A stretch of 43,820 bases of DNA from a virus. The DNA lies in IMG/VR virus record IMGVR_UViG_3300030090_006763, positions 22,552 to 66,371 of that record. One strand, 5' to 3'. The translations under genes and the position numbers were made by a program. Under the pieces are notes generated by a model. It was not told where the DNA came from. It saw only the letters and a program-made list of their open reading frames with translations, and did not search any database. Below are positions 9,291 to 18,545 of the stretch, piece by piece. The first letter of the stretch is position 1. Every line of letters starts with the position of its first letter.

Positions 9291-11651
9291 ATGGGTTGTT
9301 TAGTAAAATCAAGTCTAAGTGCTTTAAGTTCAGTTGAGGCGACTATATGTCCAACTGATCTTACTTTAGATCAGTTCTCACAAACTTTTAATGGAGGATA
9401 TGTGTTAAATTTTGTAAGTGCTCTTTCTGGAATACAAGATTTTAAAAATTTAAATTTTACTAATTTTTATCTCACACCTAATGTACTTTTAGATAATATT
9501 ACTACGCATACTGAAATAAATGTAAAACCGGATACGTATTTTACTACTTTAAACTTTACAACATCATCAGATAATTTTTTACTTTTTAAACCAGCAGATA
9601 TTACCTCTTTTCAATCTGACAATAACATTTATAATGCAGAATATTATGGATCAACTACCTTTACAGAAATACTATCAGATGCAAGCAATTTTGAGATAGC
9701 CTTTGTTGATGATTTTACTTGTAGGGTTAGTACTATTAGCTCTAGTAACAATATTAGATACTATTTAATAGTAACAGATGATGAAGAAGTTAACAATAGA
9801 CGTGATACTTTATTTGTTGCAGAAAATCAACTACCGTTAGAATCCTTTAATCTTGAATATAATTTGCTTAAGTACGAAAGCAATAGTTACATAAATTTAT
9901 ATTCAACAAAATCAAATAAAAAATATGTTTTAACAAATATAGACGGACATGTATTTGCAGATAAAATTGACACGTCAACAAAATCTAATCAATTTTATAT
10001 TGCTGATACTAGCATAAAAATTAATCAAGAATTAAATTTAACTATTCCTTCACCTTATAACGCATCATTTATCACTTATGATAATAGTGGTAAAATAAAA
10101 AACAGCGCTAGTGATTTTAATTTACCTTCTAATTATCTATTCTATAGTTCAAGCAATTCAGTAAATCTTGATTTTAATTTTTATAATTTAAAAAATATTG
10201 TAAATACGCAGGAAAGTTTTACATCATCAAATAATTTACTATCAACTTCTGAAACTACTATATTTGCACAGAATTTAAGAACATACACTTCAATATTTTC
10301 CGATATAGATAGTGAAAAGAATGAGACATTAGCATTAAATTTTGTTTATAATAACTTAGATATAGTAATAGAACCCGGAACAACATTCTTTACTACTCCT
10401 TCATCTATGACGCCTTTTAATAAGCTTAATATTAATGATACTAAGTTTACTAAATGCGGTTCTTTCTCTTATACGAGACCAGACTTATCTGATAGAGTAT
10501 ATAGGCTAGATGACGATTCTATATTTGATGAAAATGTAACATATTTATGTACATGGTTATCAGGTGGTATAGGTCAAGAAGGTGTTTGGGTAGATAGATA
10601 CTACTATCCTGATTTAGTTAGTAAAGAAGCGGCATTAGCTTCTTCCCCTGCTTACAACACCACATACGCTCAAGCGGTAGAAAATCTTATAACAACTAAC
10701 TCTGCTTTAAAAGACTCTGTTGAGAAGAAGTTGTATTTTGATAAGAAGAGTGACTTAGTATTTGAGCCTAAGAAACGATATAAGTATGTAAGAATATCAG
10801 AAGATGACTTTATAAGAAAATCCCCTACAAATTATTGCGATACAGCACAACTAAACGGTAAAGTAAACAATTACTATACTACTATAAATAAAAATGGTGG
10901 TTTTGGTTTAGGTTTTACTGTACAAAATGATTCTGGAGATTTTGAAATAAGATCAGGAAGTAACGATATCGAGGGGGGTCTGAGCTTTACAGTTATAGAT
11001 AATGAAGTTTCTTTTCAGTTTACCTTATTTGATAATAGTACCACTGGAAATACTATTCAAGAAAGATTACTGTTGAATACTTTCAAATATAAATTTAAAA
11101 TAGATCAATTTGAGAAAAACAATATATTTTTATCCTTTAATGCTATACAAGGAGTATGTAATTTATATTTAAACTCTAATGTAGTATACACGTTTAGTGT
11201 AGGAGCTTATCAACTTTTTACTAAGAGAATATTATTTGGAGATATTTTTGTAACATCTTTACAAGAAGATGGAGATACAACTCCAATAGAAATATTATAT
11301 AATGAAGCTTCTAAACAAGACTTTATTAGTAATCTATATCTTACTCTAGAACCTTTAGAAAAATTTGAAGAGTTAGCAGTTGTGTTTAGTGCTAATATTG
11401 ATAGTATACAAGATCTTGTTATCTCTCTTCCTTGCGGACAACGAAATCTAACTGATACATTTACAACTGTTAACTCTATTAACACTAACTTAAAGAATAA
11501 GAGTAATGTAGTTGATATTAATGTTAAAAATTTAAATATTAAAGATACTAGTATTACAGATAGTCTTCGTGAAATACTTAAAACTAATATAGCTGATTCT
11601 CTACCTAAGTCGACAGTTATTAATAACATAAACATTATAAATTACAAATGA
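9291..11651 (+). CDS. Large virion protein, 786 aa, unknown
   Basis: Not recognised. The protein is almost entirely beta-like, rich in Asn, Thr, Ser, Phe and Tyr, with few charged helices. Around residues 520-660 the pattern GGFGLGFTVQN... FEIRSG... GLSFTVIDNEVSFQFTLFD, then IFLSFNAIQGVCNLYLN, recalls a concanavalin/LamG-type jelly roll that could bind glycans; this is a pattern-based inference. The C-terminal 100 residues turn helical and hydrophilic (NINTNLKNKSNVVDINVKNL), perhaps a trimerisation or attachment segment. ATGA overlap with the next gene. Likely a baseplate-proximal or fibre protein. Confidence 0.65.
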   Translation: MGCLVKSSLSALSSVEATICPTDLTLDQFSQTFNGGYVLNFVSALSGIQDFKNLNFTNFYLTPNVLLDNITTHTEINVKPDTYFTTLNFTTSSDNFLLFKPADITSFQSDNNIYNAEYYGSTTFTEILSDASNFEIAFVDDFTCRVSTISSSNNIRYYLIVTDDEEVNNRRDTLFVAENQLPLESFNLEYNLLKYESNSYINLYSTKSNKKYVLTNIDGHVFADKIDTSTKSNQFYIADTSIKINQELNLTIPSPYNASFITYDNSGKIKNSASDFNLPSNYLFYSSSNSVNLDFNFYNLKNIVNTQESFTSSNNLLSTSETTIFAQNLRTYTSIFSDIDSEKNETLALNFVYNNLDIVIEPGTTFFTTPSSMTPFNKLNINDTKFTKCGSFSYTRPDLSDRVYRLDDDSIFDENVTYLCTWLSGGIGQEGVWVDRYYYPDLVSKEAALASSPAYNTTYAQAVENLITTNSALKDSVEKKLYFDKKSDLVFEPKKRYKYVRISEDDFIRKSPTNYCDTAQLNGKVNNYYTTINKNGGFGLGFTVQNDSGDFEIRSGSNDIEGGLSFTVIDNEVSFQFTLFDNSTTGNTIQERLLLNTFKYKFKIDQFEKNNIFLSFNAIQGVCNLYLNSNVVYTFSVGAYQLFTKRILFGDIFVTSLQEDGDTTPIEILYNEASKQDFISNLYLTLEPLEKFEELAVVFSANIDSIQDLVISLPCGQRNLTDTFTTVNSINTNLKNKSNVVDINVKNLNIKDTSITDSLREILKTNIADSLPKSTVINNINIINYK

Positions 11652-13531
11652 TAGATTATTTTAAATATACTACAGGTAATGCTTTTACATTAAGCGGTGA
11701 TAACTACACTGGGTTATTTAATATTGTTGATGGTGTTGCATATACAGGTAAAACTCTTACTACTTCATCTAAAGTTTTAAGCTCAAGCGATACATTTTTA
11801 GCTAACTGTTTTCTAAACAAATTCGAATTTGATAGAACTACGACACCTGTTGATAAAACGGTAATTAAGAGACCGTCCATTTCTCCTAGAAATATAATTG
11901 ATCAAAATTTTGTAAACACAAATCTACAATGTTTAAATTTAAACAATTTAAACTTATATGCTCTTAATATTGTTTCTAATCCTGATATATTAGATTTTGC
12001 TAATTCCGTCAAAGGTGGTAATAGTTATTTCTTAGGCGCTTCAAGTAGTTCAACTGATCTAAGAAACGATAATTTATCTCTAGCTAAAGATAATATTTTT
12101 CCTATTCAAATTGACCCATTTAGTACAGTAGATAAAATACCAGGAGTAAATGTGTTAGACGATACTGTAGATAGTACGTTATTTGTTTATGATGATGAAT
12201 CATATTTTTATTTTACAACAACACAAACTAACTCATATACTTTTTCAGGAAGTTTTGTTCATAATGGTGGTTTAGTGAGATTATATGATGATCCATTTGA
12301 AGGTAACAGTAAGTTTACTTATGATAACAATAATGATATTTTATATAGCTTAAACGGTGCAGAGTTAAATCTATACGATAACAGCTTTATTAACCCGTGT
12401 AAGGTTTTTAAATTGGTTGATAAAATTACATTGCCAGTAGAGCCTTTAGATGATATAGTAGAAATAGGTAAAAATTTACTTGGTTTTAGATCCATTGATA
12501 TAGAGGATGGGGATAAAATAAAGATACAGCTTCATGATAAAAATTCATTTAAATTTATTGATGCTATATGTCCAAGTAATGATCTAGAGGAGATTTTAGC
12601 TTTTGACATTAGAGATAGTGATGATAGTATTTTGGTAATAGCAGATCCAGATCCATCTAAACCAGAAGATTACAATTACTATAATATGTACCATATTGAT
12701 GTGGATAGATTAGGAAATAGTGGTAATCAGTATACTTTAAAAAATCCTAAAAAAGTAGCAAGATATAGACCTGATATACAATATAATACTACTGAAGAAG
12801 TAAAGGTATATTTTTCTGGTAGTGATTCAAATATTTTTACTTTAAATGATCTAGGAGCTATTTCCACAAGATTCATTACAAATCCTTCAGAACCGTCTGG
12901 AGTACCCTCTATTAACAATTTACTTTATCTTGAAGATATGTATTTTAACGATACTAGAGAGAGATTTAATTTAATAGAGAAAAAATTTAATTCTAATTTA
13001 TTGAGATCTAACTTTTTTAACAATATTAATTTAATTGTAACAAAAAATAGTTCTAATTTATTCTATTTGCTCCACAACATAGGTAGAATATATTTGTTTA
13101 AAGATTCAAGTTTACAATACAAAAATTTTATTCCTTTAGATTTACCTAATTTATACGAAGAAATAATTAGTTGTGAATCTAGCTTAGGTATATCATTGAA
13201 TAGTGAGTTACAGAATATAATTAAAGATACTGTAAACATTTATTTGAATGCAAGTATTATACCTATTCAAGAACTAGTAGATGATGTACCTGTCTTACGA
13301 AAATTTATATCCTATGAAGGAATGGAGGTCAATTTTAGGAATTTTGAGTTTCATGAAAATGAAGAAGTTACGTATGATGCTATTTCAAGAGTTTTTAATG
13401 AAATATATGAACTTCAAGTTGCAATTATTAACACTATAACAGCAGGAGAGCAAATTGACCAAGAACAAGAAGAAGGTGATGAAGAAGAAGCTCCTGTAGT
13501 ACCCCTACCCGGTGGTGGATTAATTTACTAA
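11648..13531 (+). CDS. Large virion protein, 627 aa, unknown
   Basis: Not recognised. The N-terminus (YFKYTTGNAFTLSGDNYTGLFNI) looks like a short attachment strand set. Residues about 190-470 contain repeated blade-like units (SYFYFTTTQTNSYTF, NNDILYSLNGAELNLYD, DSILVIADPDPS) that could form a beta-propeller. The C-terminal 150 residues are more helical and end in an acidic run (EQEEGDEEEAPVV) and a glycine patch. It starts inside the stop of the preceding gene (ATGA), so the two are probably made together. No catalytic motif seen. Confidence 0.65.
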   Translation: MIDYFKYTTGNAFTLSGDNYTGLFNIVDGVAYTGKTLTTSSKVLSSSDTFLANCFLNKFEFDRTTTPVDKTVIKRPSISPRNIIDQNFVNTNLQCLNLNNLNLYALNIVSNPDILDFANSVKGGNSYFLGASSSSTDLRNDNLSLAKDNIFPIQIDPFSTVDKIPGVNVLDDTVDSTLFVYDDESYFYFTTTQTNSYTFSGSFVHNGGLVRLYDDPFEGNSKFTYDNNNDILYSLNGAELNLYDNSFINPCKVFKLVDKITLPVEPLDDIVEIGKNLLGFRSIDIEDGDKIKIQLHDKNSFKFIDAICPSNDLEEILAFDIRDSDDSILVIADPDPSKPEDYNYYNMYHIDVDRLGNSGNQYTLKNPKKVARYRPDIQYNTTEEVKVYFSGSDSNIFTLNDLGAISTRFITNPSEPSGVPSINNLLYLEDMYFNDTRERFNLIEKKFNSNLLRSNFFNNINLIVTKNSSNLFYLLHNIGRIYLFKDSSLQYKNFIPLDLPNLYEEIISCESSLGISLNSELQNIIKDTVNIYLNASIIPIQELVDDVPVLRKFISYEGMEVNFRNFEFHENEEVTYDAISRVFNEIYELQVAIINTITAGEQIDQEQEEGDEEEAPVVPLPGGGLIY

Positions 13532-13534
13532 ATA
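13527..13534 (+). promoter_or_regulatory. Late-type promoter motif ACTAAATA
   Basis: Overlaps the stop codon of the previous gene and ends 5 bases before the ATG at 13540. Confidence 0.5.
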
Positions 13535-13539
13535 AGAAT

Positions 13540-15810
13540 ATGCCTAACTATGTTACACCAGAAAATGTTGGAGAAAGTTTAAATGGTCAGCGTATAGCAG
13601 ACTACTACACATCTCTATTACATGTTAGTGGCGCAGATTTAACTTCACAACCAGATAATACGGTCTTTACTGGTAGCGGAAGAACTACCGGTATAACGTT
13701 AAGCTCTGATGGTGATAGAGTAATAATTAACAGGTATATAGAACCTGAGGGCTTTGATACTCCAACAGAATGGTTAGATGCTTTTTTTCCTATAAACAGT
13801 ATAATGTTAACGGTTACAAATAATAACCCGGGTAACAGAATAGCAGGGACTAAATGGGCACCTGAGGCAGGTGGAAAGTTTTTAGTGGGTGTAGGAGCTG
13901 GTTTAGATTCTAATGTTCCTCCTTTAGAGAGAAGTTTTTCGCCTGGATTTGGAGGAGTACAAGCTGGTGATATAGCTAGTGAATATTGTGTACAGCTAAC
14001 TGCAGATGAACTACCTGCTCATACACATGACGTAAATACTAAGTTTGTAACTATAGGAGAGTTTGACACTGCAAAGCAATTTGTACCTTATTTCGGTGAA
14101 ACAGTAAACCCGCAAGGGTTGGTAGATGAAGAAAGTACCACATATAAATATTTTTTAGGGCAAGATAAAATAGAAGCTTTTCAAAATAATACATTGTTTG
14201 AAAATGAAAATGAGTATAGAACTGCATTAATTAAGCAGAGACATGAAGAGGGTTACCGGTATAAAGATTCAGATTTCTCTCCAGAAATTGCTAATTATAC
14301 TCTTGAGGGTTGGGGTGGAAGTGTAGTTGGTGGTCCAGGGTGGGGCGGGCTTTTACAGATAAATTCTACTACTACTATTTTTATTAATAATAGCCCAAGA
14401 CCTGATAAAGTGCCTTTCACCGGTGTCGGTAATACACCAGGAGGTGTATTAGAAAAAAGTAATTATGATCCAAGAGATAAAAATAGAGTGCATCCTGGTA
14501 CATTTACAGCACAAGATTTATTACTTGCAAGAAATGTAATAGTTGATGTTTTGGGAGAAGAAGAAGCTGCTATTGCGTTAGAAGGAGTCAACCGGTTAAA
14601 AGAAATAGATGCAAATGTACGAGACGGTAACTACAGGAACTTAACTACCAATGAACAAATACCAGGGGATGGAGTAGATAGATTAACTACAACTGCCGGT
14701 GCTTCAAAATGTCACAATAACATATTACCTAATTATGGTGTGTATGTATGGCGAAGAGTGCCTCTTGATTATGTCATACCGGAGCCTCCCGATGATACTG
14801 ATGATAATGATGTTATCGAAACAGAAAAACCTACTAATACCACTATGTGGCGTGGTACAATAACTAAAAATAGAAAACATCTTAATTTAAATAACTGGGC
14901 ATTGGACAAAGGTTGGGATGGTGTATCACCTGCAACTATAACAATAAAAAATGGAGTTTATATATATTCAGATAAAACTCAAAAACCTGCTCTTAAAATA
15001 AAGCACTGGCCTAACGGTCTTACGCTAATAAACAAAGGATATATTATGGGTCGTGGTGGAGATGGTGGCTCATGGGTAAGTGGGTTAAGACCACCTGGTG
15101 GTGGTTGGTTTACAGGGTGGGATGCCGGGCATGCTATTGAAATAACGCAAAATAGCCCTAAAGGCGTGGTGATAGATAATTCTAAAGGCGCTATAGCCGG
15201 TGGAGGAGGTGGCGGTGCAGGAGGAGGCACTGGTAATTATGGTGGTGGCGGTGGTGGCGCCGGTGGTGGTAAGGGTGGCGATGGCTCGCAAGGAAGAAAT
15301 AATAAAGGTTCACGTGAGCGAGGTGGTAAAGGAGGAAACCCGGGTCAAAAAGGAGAAGATGGTGAAAATTGGAGACGTGTAAACGGGCCAGTTTTAGGTA
15401 GATTGAATCTCGAGTTTCAAGGCGAAGGAGGCGCTGCTGGTGGTGGGGGGTCAGGTGGTATCAAGCGTGATGGTAATGATCCTCATGGAGGAGGCGGCGG
15501 CGGTGGCCGTAAGCTTAGTAAAAGTGGTAGCTCCACCGGTGGTAGAGGTGGTGACAAAGGTGGTGGTCGAGGTGGATCTAATAAGAATAAGGGTCAGAGT
15601 GTAAGCTCAAGTAAAGGTGGTAACTGGGGTAATGCTTCTGGTGGTGGTGGCTGGGGTGCCGACGGAGGTGATCAATTAACTAATTCTAGAGTAAGCTCCG
15701 GAGGAGGTCCTAGAAAAGCTAAAGGAGGTAAAGGAGGTAAGGCTATAAAAACCTCAGGTAAGTTTAATTATAGGGTATCTGGAGGAGTTGTTTACGGTAA
15801 AAAAGACTAG
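13540..15810 (+). CDS. Tail-fibre adhesin: gp10-C/collar domain plus glycine-rich tip
   Basis: 756 residues. Residues about 77-165 and 391-410 make up a gp10 C-terminal/tail-collar-type domain: WLDAFFPINSIMLTV, GTKW, GGKFLVGVG, ADELPAHTHDV, then HNNILPNYGVYVWRR. A 225-residue loop lies between the two halves. After a Pro/Asp linker comes a domain with VYIYSDKTQKPAL and GYIMGRGGDGG, then from about residue 551 a glycine-rich tip with many GGG motifs separated by short variable segments, as in gp38-type adhesins that form polyglycine-II helices. This is the best candidate for the host receptor-binding tip. The first half is paralogous to the next gene. Confidence 0.82.
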   Translation: MPNYVTPENVGESLNGQRIADYYTSLLHVSGADLTSQPDNTVFTGSGRTTGITLSSDGDRVIINRYIEPEGFDTPTEWLDAFFPINSIMLTVTNNNPGNRIAGTKWAPEAGGKFLVGVGAGLDSNVPPLERSFSPGFGGVQAGDIASEYCVQLTADELPAHTHDVNTKFVTIGEFDTAKQFVPYFGETVNPQGLVDEESTTYKYFLGQDKIEAFQNNTLFENENEYRTALIKQRHEEGYRYKDSDFSPEIANYTLEGWGGSVVGGPGWGGLLQINSTTTIFINNSPRPDKVPFTGVGNTPGGVLEKSNYDPRDKNRVHPGTFTAQDLLLARNVIVDVLGEEEAAIALEGVNRLKEIDANVRDGNYRNLTTNEQIPGDGVDRLTTTAGASKCHNNILPNYGVYVWRRVPLDYVIPEPPDDTDDNDVIETEKPTNTTMWRGTITKNRKHLNLNNWALDKGWDGVSPATITIKNGVYIYSDKTQKPALKIKHWPNGLTLINKGYIMGRGGDGGSWVSGLRPPGGGWFTGWDAGHAIEITQNSPKGVVIDNSKGAIAGGGGGGAGGGTGNYGGGGGGAGGGKGGDGSQGRNNKGSRERGGKGGNPGQKGEDGENWRRVNGPVLGRLNLEFQGEGGAAGGGGSGGIKRDGNDPHGGGGGGGRKLSKSGSSTGGRGGDKGGGRGGSNKNKGQSVSSSKGGNWGNASGGGGWGADGGDQLTNSRVSSGGGPRKAKGGKGGKAIKTSGKFNYRVSGGVVYGKKD
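15187..15760 (+). repeat. Glycine-codon-rich tract (GGN repeats)
   Basis: Dense GGT/GGA/GGC codons encode the polyglycine tip of the adhesin, raising local GC well above the surrounding DNA. The imperfect repetition could promote recombination or slippage between glycine motifs. Confidence 0.75.
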
Positions 15811-15834
15811 CTAGGTAGTATTTCTAGATTATAA

Positions 15835-15842
15835 CATAAATA
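15835..15842 (+). promoter_or_regulatory. Late-type promoter motif CATAAATA
   Basis: In the 37-base gap between the two adhesin paralogues, ending 5 bases before the ATG at 15848. Confidence 0.55.
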
Positions 15843-15847
15843 ATAGT

Positions 15848-16999
15848 ATGCCAGAGAGCTTAGAAAATCAATTTATTTCTGATTTATATACTTCTCTGCT
15901 TCACTTAAGTGGGGCGGAACTAGGCCCTAATGGTCCTTTAAATAAAGTTTTTGATGGAGATGGTAATTCTACAGGGTTAGCATTAAGCGGGGAAAGAGTA
16001 ATAGTAAATAATTACATTTACCCACAAGGGTTTACAACAAGGAAACCTCTCGAATGGCTTGATTCCTTTTTTCCAGTAGGTTGTTTACAATTAACACTTG
16101 ATGAAAATAATCCTACAGATAGAATAGCCGGGACAACGTGGGTCCAAGTAGCTAAAGGCAGATTTTTAGTTGGTACAGGAACAGGGACTGATAAAAATGG
16201 TCTTCAAAGAGAATTTTGCCCTGGAGGTGTAGAGGAAGAGGAAGCTGGATTACGTGGAGGGTCAGGTGATACACGTGGAGAATATGAAGTAGGTTTAACA
16301 AGAGATCAACTTCCAGCTCATACACATAATGTTGATGTAGGAGCTGTAGATGTTCAAGTGCCTAACCCGGCTGGAACTGCTACTACTCTTACATCGAGAT
16401 CAGTTGCAACAGAAAATTCAACTCTATCATTTAGAGACCAGGTACAAGCTAGATTTAGTCTTGGTCGTGCATTAAACCTTTTTGTAACTACCCCTCCTCT
16501 TTCTATACCATTAATAAATTTAAATGATACTAGTCTATCAACTGATAGTGATACATACCCTTGGGCATACGCGTTAGATTTAGAATTTAAAAGAGGTTCT
16601 GCAAAATCATATGATGATTCAATAAGACAAGAATATGAAACAGGGGATATTGCTGATATGTTTAAATTTAAAGAAATGGTAGGTATATGGAACGGTGAGA
16701 GTAGATTTGTATCTGACGTTAAAGTTAAATTAGGAGAGGTTAATGGTGAAGCAATAAGATCAGCAAAAACACCTTATGAAATAGCAATAGAACTCGGTGC
16801 AGTAGATATAGGGGCTGCTGAAGCCGGGCAGCTAGTTACTACAAATAATGAACTTCCTACCATCTCTGGACCTACAGAAGTATTAAATAGTCAAGAAGAT
16901 ACTAATAACACAAGAGTTACTGCTGCTGTGGGATTAGATGCTTCACATAACAACATTTTACCATCATACGGGGTATACGTATGGAAAAGAATAGCATAA
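15848..16999 (+). CDS. gp10-C/collar-domain tail protein, paralogue of the preceding adhesin
   Basis: 383 residues. Its N-terminal part aligns with the previous gene: ISDLYTSLLHLSGAEL, RVIVNNYIYPQGF, WLDSFFPVGCLQLTL, GRFLVGTGTGTD, RDQLPAHTHNV. The collar fold closes at the very end with HNNILPSYGVYVWKR. Between the two collar halves (residues about 165-355) is a variable loop unrelated to that of the neighbour. Unlike the neighbour it stops right after the collar domain, with no glycine-rich tip. This suggests duplication followed by gain or loss of a tip. A role as fibre base, connector or alternative adhesin is plausible. Confidence 0.8.
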   Translation: MPESLENQFISDLYTSLLHLSGAELGPNGPLNKVFDGDGNSTGLALSGERVIVNNYIYPQGFTTRKPLEWLDSFFPVGCLQLTLDENNPTDRIAGTTWVQVAKGRFLVGTGTGTDKNGLQREFCPGGVEEEEAGLRGGSGDTRGEYEVGLTRDQLPAHTHNVDVGAVDVQVPNPAGTATTLTSRSVATENSTLSFRDQVQARFSLGRALNLFVTTPPLSIPLINLNDTSLSTDSDTYPWAYALDLEFKRGSAKSYDDSIRQEYETGDIADMFKFKEMVGIWNGESRFVSDVKVKLGEVNGEAIRSAKTPYEIAIELGAVDIGAAEAGQLVTTNNELPTISGPTEVLNSQEDTNNTRVTAAVGLDASHNNILPSYGVYVWKRIA

Positions 17000-17005
17000 A
17001 AAATT

Positions 17006-18529
17006 ATGGCAAATATTACTATAGTAAAATTAAAAGTGAGAAGGGGGTCAGACGCTCAACGTAAATCTATTGTTTTAGATCAAGGTGAGGTAGGTTATAC
17101 TTTAGATACTAAGCGTTTATTTGTAGGAGACGGAGCAAAATATGGTGGACATGTAGTTGGTAATAAAAATATTGGTCCATATGCTGCAGATTCAAGTTTA
17201 GGTCCTGATTCATCACCTGGTATGGAAATAGGTGATATTGGTTATGCTAATAGTTTATTATATATTTTAACATCAACTAATTACAACGATTCTCTGTCAG
17301 GTTACGCGTATATTGGACCGGTACCTGATGATACATTAGTAGAGTTTAATACCGATAATAAATTAACTATTATAAAAGATTCTCTTGATGCAGAATTTTT
17401 AAAGACAAACTTTTTTGGAGATGGTTTATTATCAAGTGTAGGTGGTGTCGCTTCCGTAAATATAAATTCTACTTATTTCGAGTTATCAAACGCCAAAATT
17501 TCACCAGTTGCTAATTCTATAACAGAAAGAGAAATATCTACTTCTACTTTATCTTCTGGATTGCTTGGTGGAGATAATACAAAAATTAAGCTTAATATTA
17601 ATACTGATCAATTTCAATTTAATGCAGAAAATCAGCTTGAATTTAAAGGCTTAGGAACACAAACTATACCAGTGTCAAGCTGGGCTGGTCAAGATGGTGA
17701 TCAATTAGTAGATAGTGGTTTAAGTGTTAACGGTATAACTGGTAAACTTCAATCTGACTTAAGGAGTGTAAATCCTGCTACTTTTTCTTTAGATGCAAAT
17801 GGTCAAATATCACTATTTGGAGCTACATCTGCAGCTCAAGAATTACCATTCTTCGATACAAGAGATGGTTTGATAAAATCTATAGGATCTTCAATATTTG
17901 ATGTAATTACCGCTACAAGTTTATCAGGAGGAGCTCAAGATAACGTTCCTATAGGTAGTATATTACCACATGCTCGTGCTTTTGATACTATACCCGCGGG
18001 TTATTTATTATGTGACGGTAATGCATATGACTCTAATAGTTCTGAATATAGCGACTTATATGATGTTATAGGTGATAACTGGAATACAGCTGGTGATATG
18101 GCAGATCCTGGCGGAGATTTATTTAGAGTACCTAACTTATCGGGTGGTGATGTATTATTATACGGAAACAATGCATCTGCTCCTGGATCTAATGTATTAT
18201 ACTTATCTGGGGCTACAGTGCCTCTTGGACATAAAGGATTTCCTGGAGCCTCAACTTCTGGTAGTTTAAGTGCAGTAGGTGTAAACTTTATTATAAAATA
18301 TAAGAAAGCTTCTTTAAATAGTATTTTTAACGGTGCACCAAATCAAAAAACTGTTGGTTATGGGCGTAGCGTTTACGATCAACAAATTTATGAAGGTATA
18401 GACTCTGGTGGAAATAATATTCAATTAAGTTCTGCAGGTTTTATATGTTTTGCATTATCAGGTGATGTAAGAAATACAACTAGTAATGAACAATATGATA
18501 GATTTGCAATTCCTGTATGGGGTTGGTAA
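17006..18529 (+). CDS. Mtd-N/tail-collar fibre protein
   Basis: 507 residues. Residues about 6-45 match the major tropism determinant N-terminal domain: LKVRRGSDAQRKSIVLD, GEVGYTLDTKRLFVGDG. This domain usually attaches fibres. The middle is repetitive beta structure. Residues about 313-375 form a phage tail-collar domain: VPIGSILPHARAF, IPAGYLLCDGNAY, LFRVPNLSGG. The C-terminus (about 430-507) is a separate unrecognised domain ending in VWGW. It starts 6 bases after the preceding stop, with only a degenerate CATAAAAA upstream, so it may be expressed from the upstream promoter. A paralogue follows directly. Confidence 0.82.
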   Translation: MANITIVKLKVRRGSDAQRKSIVLDQGEVGYTLDTKRLFVGDGAKYGGHVVGNKNIGPYAADSSLGPDSSPGMEIGDIGYANSLLYILTSTNYNDSLSGYAYIGPVPDDTLVEFNTDNKLTIIKDSLDAEFLKTNFFGDGLLSSVGGVASVNINSTYFELSNAKISPVANSITEREISTSTLSSGLLGGDNTKIKLNINTDQFQFNAENQLEFKGLGTQTIPVSSWAGQDGDQLVDSGLSVNGITGKLQSDLRSVNPATFSLDANGQISLFGATSAAQELPFFDTRDGLIKSIGSSIFDVITATSLSGGAQDNVPIGSILPHARAFDTIPAGYLLCDGNAYDSNSSEYSDLYDVIGDNWNTAGDMADPGGDLFRVPNLSGGDVLLYGNNASAPGSNVLYLSGATVPLGHKGFPGASTSGSLSAVGVNFIIKYKKASLNSIFNGAPNQKTVGYGRSVYDQQIYEGIDSGGNNIQLSSAGFICFALSGDVRNTTSNEQYDRFAIPVWGW

Positions 18530-18536
18530 TTAAATA
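18529..18536 (+). promoter_or_regulatory. Late-type promoter motif ATTAAATA
   Basis: Starts at the last base of the preceding stop codon and ends 9 bases before the ATG at 18546, a slightly longer gap than usual. Confidence 0.45.
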
Positions 18537-18545
18537 TTTAAAACA

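Noticed and set aside
11210-11635. Minus-strand open frame of 141 codons
   Set aside because: Antisense of the 786-residue gene, with no upstream motif and a composition typical of a shadow frame.
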